Shown here: positions 13,121-24,567 of the stretch, piece after piece
Layout of the letters: each line of letters starts with the position of its first letter
How positions within the stretch are numbered: the first letter of the stretch is position 1
Assembly (NCBI GenBank): GCA_963932465.1
Contig: OZ010799.1
Location: forward strand, 159,646,761 to 159,710,760
Direction of reading: 5' to 3'
DNA length: 64,000 nt
Origin: Maratus speciosus
Taxonomy: Eukaryota > Arthropoda > Arachnida > Araneae > Salticidae
Made by a program: the position numbers and the translations under genes
Notes under the pieces: generated by a model
What the model saw: only the letters and a program-made list of their open reading frames with translations
Database searches by the model: none
What the model was told of the DNA's origin: nothing

Positions 13121-15660
13121 CACTCTTTTCCTGCTTCTCAGAATGTAAAGACTAAGTTTTGATTGTGTGTAAGGGGGGGTCACTCCCAAGGCACTTATGT
13201 GTCGCTTCAAATTTTCATTAAAGTTTCCTTATTACGCTACAAGTATTAGTGAATCTTCTGGATCTGAGTTTATTGTGTTGTTTGCGCATTCGTACTCCAC
13301 TACGGAAAAATCTAAAAATCTCATTTAAGTAATTCAAATGATATTTCCATTTACTTATCAATATCTCAAGTTTTTAGGGAAGAAGACTCCCGCAACGAGA
13401 AACCTCTCTTTCACATATGCTAAGACAATATTGGGTGATTTTTACACCTTTGTTGATCAATATATATTGGACATTAAGGCTAAATACGGATATTCTGCAT
13501 CTGCTTCTGAGCAAGAAGAGGTAAGGAAAACTTGCCTTGATGCTTTTACTTTTCTTAGGGAGCCAACCCATGATAATCTGTTAAATTCAGCTATTTTTAG
13601 TTTTTTTTTTGTTCTCTTAAGTATAAGAAAACTGTTAATTTTTTTCTTACTAATACTAACCTTAAAAATGAAATTTTCAATGCCGTTAAGAAAGGTGTTA
13701 AACGACCTCTTTCGGAGGAGAGTTCTCCTATCCCTCTTAGTAATAAATACAAGAATATCGTTAACGAAGTTACCCTAACTGATAATATTGATATGGATGA
13801 GTCAAATGTTAGTGAAAACACTCAGGATGCTGTCAAAGTTAAAAAATCTGTTAACCCTTTCTACGTCGAAGTCGACAGCAATTGGGCGACGGTAGCCCAT
13901 CAAATTACGGAGTTAAACTCAGAAAAACCAAAAATAGTGCTAAAAGGCGAACGCATTGTTATACAATGTAACTCTGATAAGGACTTTAAAACTACGCAAA
14001 AATGGCTAGACCAAAACAAAAAGAAATATACCACTCTTGATCCTAAGGAATTACGACCCCAAAAAAATATGCATTAGGGGCCTTCCCTGTTACACCCATA
14101 CTAAAATTATCGAAGATAGTCTCAGGGAGCATGGTTTCGCAGTCACTAGGGCTGCCATGCTTAAAAATCGTAAAACTGGCCAACCAATGCCGATATACAT
14201 GATAAACGTTATACCTCGTAAGAACTTTGAAGAAATTTATCAAATCAACGTTATACATTATATCTCTGTTAAGATTGAGGTTTTTACTAGCAAAAATCGT
14301 GTAAAACAGTGTTACAAAGGCCAAGGTTACGGACATGCATCAGAAGTGGGCGGCTTCGATGCTAAATGCGTAAAATGCGGTGATCTACATTTAAGCACAG
14401 ACTGTAAGCACAAGGGGCGTATTAAACCCACTTGTGCCAATTGTGGACTTGGGCACCCAGCGAATTTCCGCGGTTGTCCGAAAAATCCTTATAGACTGGA
14501 AAATAAACAAAACCGTCAAACAAGTAATAGCGCAAGCAATCACTCGCAAGAAACCCAAATCTTAGCTGATATATTTAAGAATTATAATTACACCAAAAAA
14601 CTAAAGACTCTGAACCCTCAACCAGTAATGAAACATTAAACTCTGATACTAATGATAGCACTACCGCAAAAACCCATACCTCCCCTACTATAGAAAATTC
14701 TAAAATTCTTACAAATTACACCAACGATATAAAAGATATTCTTAATACCTTCAATAAAGTTAAACAAGTCTTACAAATCACTAAATTCTTAAAATGTATA
14801 AAGAACATCTCAACTCAATCTAAGAAATTCGATAATCCGATGCAAAAACTGGTGGTTATATTAACTGATTTTGATAAACTTGCAAGTCAACTGAAGTTTA
14901 CTGAAGATTAAGCTCTTCAGTTGTTAAACTTTTTGCTTTCTCTTTGTTTGTGCTGTTTGTTTATAAAATTAATTAAAAAAAATCTTAAATCTTAACTTGC
15001 TTTTTACTGCTTTTCCCAAGTTCATCTTCTTATTTTTTCCTTTCTATTGTTTTATTCACCTTCTAGTTACTAGACTGGGTGGACGACATCCTCTTGCTGT
15101 CGTTTGTTCCCCTCGGTTTTTGCGTTTCTCTGTATATATAGTTAGAACTCTCCTCAATGTAGCTTTTTTTATTTTGCAGTATTTTTTTTTTCTTGCTGTA
15201 TATTAAACTCTCTTGTAAATATGTAAATATGTAAATATATTAGTTTTTTATTATTTTTCTATACTGTTCGCACTGTGTTTAACTTTTTTTCTAATGTTAT
15301 ACTTAATGTATGGTCTCTTAATTGAGTCTTTTTTTTATATTGGGGCTTCCTTTGGTAGCTTTTTCGCCTGTCTTGGACATTTATTTGGATCATATGGAAC
15401 ATTTTTTTTTTCTTTTCACTAGTTATACTAACAATTTTTTTCTTTTAAAAATTGTCAATCTTCTTAGCTTTTACTTTCTTTTTATGTGGCTACTAGCCGC
15501 GTTTAAACGTCCTTTTTTCCTAAAGCTCCCATTGCATTGTAACACGATATATATTTAGCCTGGATGTAAAGTTGCCAAGCAACTAGGGAAACGAAACACC
15601 TGCTAACATTGTTCCATTGTTCCATTGTTGCCAGTTTTTTTTTTCAAATAAATTTTGTTT
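13121..15660 (+). mobile_element. Jockey-like LINE, leader plus ORF1, no ORF2
   Basis: The leader at 13121-13337 matches the fragment at 6980 almost exactly. ORF1 follows (13338-14911, broken). Downstream of 14911 no endonuclease or reverse-transcriptase frame can be read. 14912-15660 is T-rich with scattered stops and an AATAAA near 15648, so it may be leader or 3' sequence left after ORF2 was lost. The right boundary is a guess; the part up to 14911 is firm. Confidence 0.65.
13338..14911 (+). pseudogene. LINE ORF1 (gag-like nucleic-acid-binding protein), frameshifted
   Basis: This is ORF1 of a Jockey-clade LINE, a protein that coats the element's RNA. The ATG at 13338 opens a frame that shifts three times: at the T-run 13601-13610, at the A-run near 14062-14068, and at an A-run near 14590. 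It closes at the TAA 14909-14911. The parts join into about 520 residues. A proline/serine-rich segment with KRPLSEESSPIPLS sits near 13695. After 14060 comes the domain that precedes zinc knuckles in these proteins (IRGLPCYTHT, then SLREHGF). The knuckles follow: the first is damaged (CYKGQGYGHA lacks its second Cys), and two better ones are CVKCGDLHLSTDC and CANCGLGHPANFRGC. The C-terminal tail is a predicted helical segment. Homopolymer indels could be true decay or assembly errors. Confidence 0.85.
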
Positions 15661-15746
15661 GTTGATTCTGCTGGAAGTGAATCTTTTTAACATTTCAGCC
15701 ACAGAATTGACTTGCCCGTTAAAGGTTTAATTTTAATATGCATTAA

Positions 15747-15956
15747 CCCTTTCAGGGGCAAGGTACTTCTAATCGTAAAATGAAGAAATGAGTGAGTCAC
15801 ACTAGAATCTACAAACACATTTATTTGAAAATCAGCAAAAGCTTTTGTTCACGTACTTAATAAATGGAAAATTTTCATTCCAATATTCTGGTGTCAATGT
15901 GGCATTTAAGTATTAAAATTAAGTGGTCCAAAAATGAACCACCGCTCTTGAAAGGG
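15747..15956. mobile_element. TTAA-flanked MITE (piggyBac-type ends), 210 bp
   Basis: TTAA at 15743-15746 and 15957-15960 flanks an element beginning CCCTTTCAGGGGC and ending GCTCTTGAAAGGG. The outer bases form an inverted repeat, and CCC...GGG next to TTAA is the piggyBac signature. It carries the internal ATTCTGGTGT motif shared with the other TTAA elements here. It is non-coding. Confidence 0.8.
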
Positions 15957-15960
15957 TTAA

Positions 15961-16513
15961 ATGTTTGTCTCCATTGAAAGCGACGACATATTTAATGGAT
16001 TATTATTTTTATTATTATTTTCTTCTCACTCAATTATACTCAATTTGTTCTATAAAGGAAAGACAAATATTTGTTTTTGTTTATATGTTCCTTTGTCTCT
16101 GTTCATTGCCTTTTCAATACAAATACGCAACAAAGCATTTTTAACATTGATGTTCAGTTTATAGAAAAAAAATCTCTCGTTGTCCTTTGCTGAATTTTCC
16201 GATGCACTGCTTTAATTTACACGATTCTTTGCATAACATCCACACATTTTTTTTTTCGGGATATTTTTTCTTGAATAAACTCAACACATCTCCGAATGTA
16301 ACAAAAAATCATGTGCACTTAATACGTTCTTCCAATTACGAAACAGTCCGAAGACTTATACATAGCAGATTCTCCCACGGGAAATCGCTTTTTTTTTTAA
16401 GATTTAATAGAAAATTAAATGTTTTACGTTTCAATTAGTTTGAAATAAGTTATTTTACCTTGAAATCTGAATATTTCTAAAATATCACTTAACATGTTCA
16501 ACCACTTATCTCT
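15961..16513. other. AT-rich spacer, nothing recognised
   Basis: The stretch contains short open frames without motifs. No repeat structure was seen. Confidence 0.4.
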
Positions 16514-16517
16514 TTAA

Positions 16518-17052
16518 CACGTTCACGGCGGCCAATGTGCATTACCGGTGTTTCATGCTCGACTGTCCCATTCGGCGGCGTGCATCATCGGTGGGTCACA
16601 CTCGATTGTTCCGTAGTCCACACTGAAATATTCGAAAAATCAGTAGTAAAAACAATTCATTATTTTAAGCTTAATACATTCACGACGGGAAACGGAAATT
16701 CTCGTTTTCATTGAAAAAATATCATTGACTAAGGGCGTGGCTTTTACCATACTGAAATGCATTTTTATCATGTTGTCCATATTTCTTTAGATTGTAAGAT
16801 ATTTTATATTAAATTCTTACATATATATAGTGAATAAAATCATGTCTCTAAGTAATTTGCTTACTCCTTATGAACTTTCACACATTAACTCTGCTTGTTA
16901 TATTCGAGTTCAATTAAAAAATAATGGAGGGATGGGTCATTACCTTCAGTGTCTGAATAAGCGACAGTACCGCGCCGCCAGATGAAGCTAAATATGAATT
17001 CGAACGCCTTCTCACAGCGAAAAACATGAATATCGGCGCAGGGGTGAACGTG
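16518..17052. mobile_element. TTAA-flanked miniature element with CACGTTCAC ends
   Basis: The left end CACGTTCAC follows a TTAA at 16514, and the right end GTGAACGTG precedes a TTAA at 17053. The two ends are exact inverted repeats of nine bases. The interior is 535 bp, non-coding, with two CG-containing stretches near the ends (GGCGGCCAATGTGCAT, and CCGCGCCGCCAG near 16970). Confidence 0.7.
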
Positions 17053-17178
17053 TTAAATATACGGATGAAAAACTTCTCTGACGAATTAACACTAAAACCG
17101 CCGGAAATTTTACTCAAGTGTTATAAAAATATTTTACACCAGAATTTTTATTAAAAAGTATTGAACTTAATTATTTAA

Positions 17179-17513
17179 CCTTTTTTATACGTGGTACATA
17201 TTTATTTAATTTAGAGAGAAGTTTCTGGTTCGAATCGAAGTATTTTTATCTGGTACCGGTCAAATTGATCGCTATGGCGGTTCTACTGTTAGCACATTAG
17301 CATCATAAGAGGACATTTCAGAGACTTATTTTTTATTCTGAATTCATGTCAGAAATACAGAATAATAATTTTTACTTTATTTAATAGCAGACATTCCTTT
17401 TATTACATAAAGTAACAACTTTTCTTTCAAAATTTCTGGTATAGAATCAGAATTCCTGAATAAAAAAGAAATTTCTAAAATGGACTCGTGTTTGCGTTAA
17501 TGATGCAAATGGG
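17179..17513. mobile_element. TTAA-flanked miniature element (weak ends)
   Basis: TTAA tetramers lie at 17175 and 17514. The inner ends (CCTTTTTTAT, and CAAATGGG on the right) are only loosely inverted. Internal TTTCTGGTTCGAA and TTTCTGGTATAGAA match the subterminal motif of the neighbouring family. This is the weakest member of the cluster. Confidence 0.45.
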
Positions 17514-17713
17514 TTAAAAAAAGGCGGTTACGTTTTCGAAACATTATTGAAAAAATATTTTAACCGCGACATCCTATTTTTTTTCGGGAAACAATTAAAG
17601 TGTCGTCTCTAAAAAATAACGTTACGTTACATAAGCCAACCGTAAAACGAAGCAGGCGTATCATTGTACGGAAAAATATTGGTAATCTCTGCTGCAATTT
17701 TTTTAACTTTTAA

Positions 17714-18164
17714 CCCTTTAGAGCACACCTTTGCATAAATGCAAACAACAGTGTTTGGAATTTAATAAATATTTTTATTCGTATATACCTAATTCACACC
17801 AGAAAATTAAAATAGCAATATTTGCTTTAATTATTAACAGACATTCCGTATTAAACCTGTTACGGCGTAAATTAATTCTGTTTAAAAACTGATAAAATAA
17901 TTAACTGACACCAGAATTTATAAGCGAATTTATTACAAAATACGAACTTTATTATTTTCACGTACATAATAATAAAAAAAAATTAAGTAAATATTCTTGG
18001 TGCCGTTTGTCAGTTTTGGAATTAAAATTAGGTGTCCTTTATAAAGGACACCGTCCTCGAAAGGGTCAAATAAAGCGAAATTAACCATTGAAACTTTCTG
18101 GTATAATTCAGATTCTCTGAACTACGTAATTTCTAGAACGTATTATATCATGGGAATTAAAGGG
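17714..18164. mobile_element. TTAA-flanked MITE with a nested relative
   Basis: TTAA at 17710 and at 18165 brackets an element beginning CCCTTTAGAGC and ending TTAAAGGG. A second, related element appears nested at about 17870-18066; it carries its own ACACCAGAATTT motif and an AAAGGACACCGTCC stretch also seen near 45640. The outer element is homologous, in inverted orientation, to 42076-42549. Confidence 0.7.
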
Positions 18165-18450
18165 TTAAAGGTTAAAACTTTTAAAATAAATAATTGCATA
18201 AAATAAGCTATTAGGAGTCATACTTATTAAAATATTCACTAATTTGCAATATCTTAGCGTAAAGTAGCCACATGCCAGTAGTTTTTACTTGTATTGCAGA
18301 TGTGCAACAGAAGAAAAGATTGACGTATTATATGACAAATGTATCTCTGATTTTTTTCATTATTTTTCCAGTGTAATAAACCTGTCAGAGAATCATATAA
18401 TATTTTTTTCGAAACAAAATAAAAAATCGCGCATTTAAGGGTTAAGCATC
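18165..18450. repeat. Part of an inverted duplicate of 41885-42075
   Basis: The sequence from 18190 to 18420 (landmarks ACTTATTAAAATATTCACTA and TTTACTTGTATTGCAGATG) matches the reverse complement of 41890-42070. It adjoins the TTAA element at 17714-18164, whose homologue adjoins the other copy. The whole ~700-bp block has therefore been copied. It ends in GCATTTAAGGG next to a TTAA, another piggyBac-type end. Confidence 0.6.
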
Positions 18451-18811
18451 GCACATTTAAAATTTTTAAACTATAGGTAAAAATAAAGTACTTTTAACTG
18501 AAATTTTTTTGAAAAGTGTATTTCAATTTATTTTTAAACATTAATTTTTTTGTAGTTTTTGATACTATTTCTGTAATGGTGGCAACTAAAGTACTCCATT
18601 TTTGTAGAAAGTAAAGGAAAAAGAGTTGCAAAATAGTAGATTACTATGTCTTTTTGTTTCGATTTTCTTATAACAACTGAACAAAAATTGTAATTAAAAT
18701 GCGTGCTATTTTTAAAAATATATAAATGAATGATTTATGATCAAACATGGAGCTTTTCTGAACTGTATTTAATTTTAAGTATCCATATTAATGTTACAAT
18801 CAGATGAAGGA

Positions 18812-18819
18812 ATATAAAT
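18812..18819 (+). repeat. Left 8-bp target-site duplication (ATATAAAT)
   Basis: This sequence is identical to 24568-24575. The pair brackets the 5.75-kb hAT-like element exactly. Confidence 0.85.
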
Positions 18820-19189
18820 TAGTGATGGGCGATAACGAGATGTTTTTCTCGATTTTCTCGATTGTATGGACATCTCGATATTTTTCGATTGTGTAAATTT
18901 TTTCTCGATGACTACAGTTTGCAAATTTCTTTTATAAATCATATATTATGTATTATATACGTCATACATTTATCAAGAATCGTCTGCGGGTGAACTGGAA
19001 TGAGTCGATGTTAATAAAGACTAGGTGACTTCGACCGCTAGCGGGCCCCTAATTTGTACGTAATCTTGTAATATGAAATCACGAACAGGTTACCCGCTAT
19101 ATACGGCACTGATATATGATAGCAGGTGGGTGTGGTGTGCACGCACTACAAAATCTTGTAAAATATATAATATCGAAACGAATGAACCT

Positions 19190-20150
19190 CGGACCAGATC
19201 TCTTGGGGGAGGGGTTAAAGCGAGCGGAGGAGCACAGCAGCTGCATAATATGATTAAGTCGTCACAGGTCTTTAGGCCTTTCCAACCATATGTCACATGA
19301 GAAGTCTGGATCTGAATTTATAAAAATGCCCTCCCCGTGAGGGTAAAGGGGGAGAGGGGTGCGGGAGGTGGATAACATGAGTAAGTGGTCATAAGCCTTT
19401 CCAACAATATGTCACATGAGGTGTCTCGGCTAAATTTAGAAAAACACCCCCGTGGGGGAAAAGTGGGGGGGCGGTCACTGGAGGTGCATTACATCAATAA
19501 GTAGTCACAGACCTTCCCAACGATATCTCACATGAGGGGTCTTGGCTAAATTTGGAAAAGTGTCCCCCGGGGAGGGGGGCAAAATGGGGGGATGGACACT
19601 GGAGGAGCATAACATCAATAAGTAGTCACAGACCTTTCCAACGATATCTCACATGAGGGGTCTTGGCTAAATTTGAAAAAGTGTCCCCCGAGAGGGGCAA
19701 ATTGGGGGAGACTGTCACCGGAGGTGCATAACATCAATAAATAGTCACAGACCTTTCCAACGATATCTCACATGAGGGGTCTTGGCTAAATTTGGAAAAG
19801 TGCCCCGGGAGGGGGTGCAAAGTGGTGGTGGGGACACCGTAGGTACATAACATCAATAAGTAGTCACAGACCTTTCCAACGATATCTCACACGAGCGGTC
19901 TTGTCTAAATTTGAAAAAGTGTACCCCGGGGGGCAAAGAGGGGGGGGGGGCTGTCACCGGAAGTGCATAACATCAATAAGTAGTCACAGACCTTCTCAAC
20001 GATATCTCACAAAAGGGGTATTGACTAAATTTGGAAAAGTGTCCTCCGGGGGGGGGGGGCGGCCACCGGAAGTGCATAGCACCAATAAGTAGTCACAAAC
20101 ATTTCCAACGATATGTCAGATGAGGGGTCTTGGCTAAATTTGGAAAAGTG
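19190..20150 (+). repeat. ~119-bp G-rich tandem repeat, about 8 copies
   Basis: The landmark CATCAATAAGTAGTCACAGA (first copies diverged) starts near 19376, 19493, 19613, 19732, 19851, 19971 and 20080, giving a period of 117-120 bp. Each unit also has ACGATATCTCACATGAGGGG and a run of G's that varies in length (up to ten or more near 19938 and 20049). Reverse-complement relatives lie at 23600-23870, so the two blocks form an inverted pair. Confidence 0.85.
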
Positions 20151-20800
20151 TCCTGAAATTTCATATATTACAAATAATATTTAGCGGAGGGCTCCATAAA
20201 AAAATCCGATCTAAAATGAAAAAAACGGAAAAAACTACCCTCGCAGTGGGGGCCAAATTGGGGAGGGGAGGAAGAAAGTCTCATAATATGAAAGAGTCAT
20301 CCGAGAGCTTACCGAGGACGTACCACATGACTGGTCCAAAAAAAGTTTGAAAATTGCTCCCCCTCCCTCCCCCCGTGGGCCCACTCTTTCGCACCGGAAT
20401 TCACACAGCCGCCACTTTAAAATTTTTATGTTCAATAAATAATATTTACCGAAAGACTGCATAAAAAACCCACATCTAAAGTGATATTTAAATTTATTAT
20501 AGAAATCGGCTACGGTTTTAAAAATTTGATCGCCCCTTCCCCATCCCCCTTTGGGCGAAGAAAGGTTCATAGTATGAAAGAGTGGTCAAAGGGCTTTTCG
20601 ATTATATGCCACAGGAAGGGTTCGGTAAAATTTTTAAAATTGCACCCCGCATGACTCCACTTTCACGTCCTCCTCCCTCGAAATCACCCGACCCACCTTC
20701 CTCTTTGAAATTTTTATATTTAATAAATAATTTTTATCGGAGGGCTCCAGATATGTGACATCTTGGTAGGGCTAAAATAAGAGAAACTTTGAAAATTAGG
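20150..20800 (+). repeat. Diverged G/C-rich repeat units, left arm
   Basis: Units contain AATAATATTTAGCGGAGGGC and TCCGATCTAAAATG. Their reverse complements appear at about 23465-23545 (CATTTTAGATCGGA, then GGAGCCCTCCGATAAATAAT). This links the middle of the left block to the right block of the large inverted arrangement. Confidence 0.65.
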
Positions 20801-20879
20801 GCTTCATTTCACAGCTCATTGTCATGCCTCTTTCTCTATCTCGTCCCTTGGTACTCTCGATAAATTTTCTTACTTTTCT

Positions 20880-21140
20880 TCTCTGCCGAGGACGAGAGAA
20901 ATCCTCGAAAAGCTTCTCATAGTGAAATGTTGAAAAGCGCGAGAGAAATCCTCGAAAGGCTTTTCATTGGGAGATGTCGAAAAGGACGAGAGAAACCAGC
21001 GAAGGCTTCCCATCGGGAAAGGTTGAAAACGGCGAGATAAACTCTCGAGAGACTTCCCATCCCGAAAGGTTTAAAACCGCGAGAGAACCAACCATCGAGC
21101 AGCTTCCCATCTGGAAGCGTCGAAATGCTGGAAAAATCAT
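20880..21140 (+). repeat. 47-bp tandem repeat, about 5 copies
   Basis: CGAGAGAAA-type starts fall at 20893, 20940, 20987, 21033 and 21080, a period of 46-47 bp. Each unit has a CGAAAGGCTTCCCAT-like core. Open frames on both strands here (for example 20974-21213) are by-products of a stop-poor repeat and not genes. Confidence 0.8.
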
Positions 21141-21239
21141 CCAGATGAGATTTGCCGAAATGCGAGATGGAAATGAAGCTTTCAGAGTCAAACTTACCGC
21201 CTTTCTGGTTTAAGTCATAATTTCTCAAAGGAGTCCATC

Positions 21240-22770
21240 TGCGCCTGAGAGCTAATGTATCCGTCGGTTCTGTGTGTATGCATCTATGTACGTACGTACG
21301 TATGTATGTACGTAACGCGATAACTCTTGATTAAAATGTACGATTTGCTTCAAGTTTTTTTATGTTCATTCTGATAAGGCGTTCCGCTGATTAGTTTTGA
21401 CGGTTCATTAGTTAAGGATAAAGGGAGAGAAGGGGGGCTGCCCCTCTCCTTAATTTAGATAAATAGGTTTTTCATGCAGAATTATTCGATTTGCTCCAAA
21501 TTTCGTATACTGGTTTATTATGTTAAGGAGCATTCCTGATTAAACTTGGAGGTTCATTAGTTAAGCATGAAGGGGGGAAAGGGGGGTAGACCCCTCCTTA
21601 ATTTAGATAAATGGGTTTTTCATGCAGAATTATTCGATTGGCTCCAAATTTGGTATACTGGTTCATTATGTTAAGAAGTTGCCTTGATTAGAGTTGGAGG
21701 TTTACGGGTTAAGTATAAAGGGGGAGGAGGGTGCTGGACCCCCCCCCTTAATTTAGATAAATGGGCTTTTCATACAGAATTTTTCGATTTGCTCCAAATT
21801 TGGTATACCGGTTTATTATGTTAAGGAGCTTCCTTGATTAAACTTGGAAGTTCATTGGTTAAGGATAAAGGGGGAGTAGGGGGCTGGTCCGCCCCCCCCC
21901 CTTAATTTAGATAAATGGGTTTTTCATGCAGAATTATTCGATTTGTTCCAAATTTGGTATACCCTTTTATTATGTTAAGGAGCTTCCCCGATTAAACTTG
22001 GAAGCTCATTAGTTAATTATAAAGGGGGTAGACCCCCACCTTAATTTAGATAAATGGGTTCTTCATGCAGAATTATTCGATTTGCTCCAAATTTGGGATA
22101 CCGGTTTATTATGTTAAGAAGCTGCCTTGATTAGATTTGGAGGTTTATGGGTTAAGTATAAAGGGGAGGGGCTAGTCTCGCCCTTAATTTAGATAAAAGG
22201 GTTTTTCATGCAGAATTATTCGATTTGCTTCAAATTTAATATACCGATTTATTCCGATATGGCGCTTCCTTCATTAGATTTGGAGGTTCATTGGTTAAGT
22301 ATATAAGGGCGAAAAGGGGGCGAGTCCCCTCCCCTTAATTTAGATAAATGGATTTTCATGGAGAATTATTCAATTTACTATAATTTTTTTTTTCTATGTT
22401 CGTTCTGATAAGGAGCTTTCCTGATTAGATTTGGAGGTTCATTAGTTAAGTATAAAAGGGTTAAATTGGTTAGATCACCCTTAATTTAGCGATATGTTTC
22501 TTTTTTTTCATGCAGAATTATCTGATTTGCTTCAAATTTGATATACTGAAGGTAGATTTGATATAGTTAGGGAGTTTCCCTGATTAGATTTGGAGGTTCA
22601 TTGGTTAAGTATAAAAGGGGCAAACGGGGAATATTTCCCTTCATTTATTTTTTGAGGGACATTATTCTTTGAAATAAGAGTATAATATGTAATTAGTGTG
22701 AATAACCTGTGAGCTCAATGCCATCAGTTTAACTGGCACTTATCTTTTTATTGCTATTAACCGATGTGGG
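21240..22770 (+). repeat. ~148-bp satellite, locus 1, with conserved flanks
   Basis: TTAATTTAGATAAATGGG-like landmarks lie at 21450, 21598, 21748, 21902, 22041, 22184, 22335 and 22481. Units share TTTTTCATGCAGAATTATTC and GGTTCATTGGTTAAG. The array opens with GAGAGCTAATGT and a GTATGTACGTA run, then ACGCGATAACTCTTGAT. It closes with GGACATTATTCTTTGAAATA and GAGCTCAATGCCATCAGTTT. The same opening and closing sequences bound the array at 35545-37930, so the unit that moves includes the flanks. Confidence 0.85.
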
Positions 22771-22879
22771 TTATGAAGCAGAGTGGTTTATGTATTCAGT
22801 TCTGTATAGTCCTAGTTTCAAACTTTACTGTTAAATTTAGTGTCATTTTGCCCCAAATTTTCAATGTTTCTCTTATTTT

Positions 22880-23870
22880 AGCTCTGCCAAGCTGCCCCAT
22901 ACCTGGAGACTCAGATAAATACTATTTATTAAATACAAAAAGTTCAAAGAGGAAGGCGAGTGAATTCTGGTGGGTGCGAGAGTAGACAAAGGGGGGGCGG
23001 GTAATTTCCAAACTTTTACCAAATTTCTCCTTGACATATCATCGGAAAGTACTTTCACCATTCTTTTATATTATAAACCTTTCTCCTCCGAGAGTTGAAT
23101 TACGGAAGGAGGCGGGGGGGGGGGGGGGGTGGCGGGGCGGGTGTGATTTTTTTTTTTCAATTGTACAGATTTCTACAATAAATATCATTAAATGAGTTTT
23201 TTTAATGGAGCTCTCCGATAAATATTATTTATTAAATGTAAAATTCTAAAAGTAGGGCTGCGTGATTTCCGGGTATATTCTGGGATAAAAGAGGGAACCT
23301 ACGTGGGAGGGGTAGATTTCAAACTTTTTTTGGACCAGTCATTTGGTATATCATCGGAAAGTTTTCGGTTATCATCGGAAAGTTACTCTTTCATATTATG
23401 AACCTTTCTTCTTTCCTCCCTAGTTTGGCGCCCCGAGAGAGGCACTTTTCGAACTGTTTTGAAATCGTAGCGTTTTTAAACATTTTAGATCGGATTTTTT
23501 TACGGAGCCCTCCGATAAATAATTTTTAATATATGAAAATTTCAAAGAGAAGGATGGCCAGGGTATATTTCGGGGGCACGATAATTGGAATCCTGGGAGT
23601 TGGGACTCTTTTCTATCATTTTCTGACACCCCTCATGTGATATATCATTGGAAAGCTCTGTGACTACTATTTCATTTTATATATCGCCCGCGCCCCTCCC
23701 CTTACTTTGCCCCCGCGCGGGGGCACTATTCTAAATTTAGCCGACACCCTTCATGTGACATATCGTTGGAAAGTCCTGTGACCACTTATTCATATTATGC
23801 ACTTTCCTTGCCCCTCCCCCCCTACTTTGCTCCCCGCGGGGGTTCGTTTAATGTATTCCAGTCGAAGACT
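22880..23870 (-). repeat. Reverse-complement arm of the G-rich repeat family
   Basis: On the + strand this arm is C-rich, with CATATCGTTGGAAAG, CCCTCATGTGATATATC and CCCCGCGCGGGGGCAC. These are the complements of the left-arm landmarks. At least six diverged units are present. A pure G-run of about 17 lies near 23113-23129. Together with 19190-20800 it makes an inverted repeat with about 2.1 kb between the arms. Confidence 0.7.
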
Positions 23871-24567
23871 TTCTAAAAATGGGGAAATTAAAGAACCAAT
23901 CTCAAATGACGTAGAAAAATCAATAAAAATTTTTTATCCCTTTTATCATCCTTTAGTTCATGTTTTTGCCACTAGGGGGTGCTTTTTATTCTTATTTTTT
24001 GGCCATTTTGGTGCTAATTGCCGAAAAATTCTAATTTTTGATACTTAAACTCCCCTTACCGCTTCATAGCTACTCGCGTTTTTTCAGCTTTTTTCAACCA
24101 GGAGGCAACCTTACAAGACTTTTCCAGTCTTATGGCTCCTTTATAGCCTCCCTTTGGTTTGTTGTTTTTTTTATTCCATCTGTTTTCAGTTACCCTATAT
24201 TTAATAAAATCTGCCTTATATATATGTAAAAACAATGATTTCAATAATCGATTCCAGAACATCTCCTTTGTAGATTCTCGAAAGTAATCGATGACTGTAT
24301 CGATTGTGTATTTTACGATAACGATTTTTTTGGATTGGTAAATTTTCGAGAATCGACCATCACTAAGCCCCATCACACTACTATGCAATTGTCGGCCAGA
24401 ATAATAGCTAAGTTTTCCAATAACTGTTTTTAGCTTTTCTCGTTATAATCGATTGTAAAACATCTCGATTGTAGATTCTAGGAATTAATCGATGGCTGTA
24501 TCGATTGTGATTTTTTACGATGACGATTTTTCTCGATTGTCGAATTCTCGAGAATCGCCCATCACTA

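Larger units (their letters stand above)
18820..24567. mobile_element. Giant non-autonomous hAT-like element filled with satellites
   Basis: The ends are inverted: TAGTGATGGGCGAT at 18820 and its complement at 24567. Both continue into CTCGATT/CTCGAGAATCG-rich subterminal sequence. A perfect 8-bp ATATAAAT repeat flanks the element, which is the hAT hallmark. The interior has no transposase. It comprises ~119-bp repeats (about 19190-20150), diverged relatives (20150-20760), a 47-bp array (20880-21140), a ~148-bp array (21240-22770), then reverse-complement copies of the first repeat family (22880-23870). The right terminal segment is duplicated (24240-24375 and 24430-24567). I infer one insertion event for the outer element, followed by, or carrying, repeat growth. 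Confidence 0.75.

Noticed and set aside
6980..13415. LTR retrotransposon with ~294-bp LTRs and a 6-kb interior
   Set aside because: The direct repeats contain the start of a LINE ORF1, lack TG...CA ends, and the interior has no gag/pol.
14997..15558. Hydrophobic open frames as membrane proteins
   Set aside because: Poly-T tracts give Phe/Leu-rich chance frames; no signal or family features.
20974..21228. Overlapping 75-103-codon frames on both strands
   Set aside because: Products of the 47-bp tandem repeat, which lacks stops in several frames.
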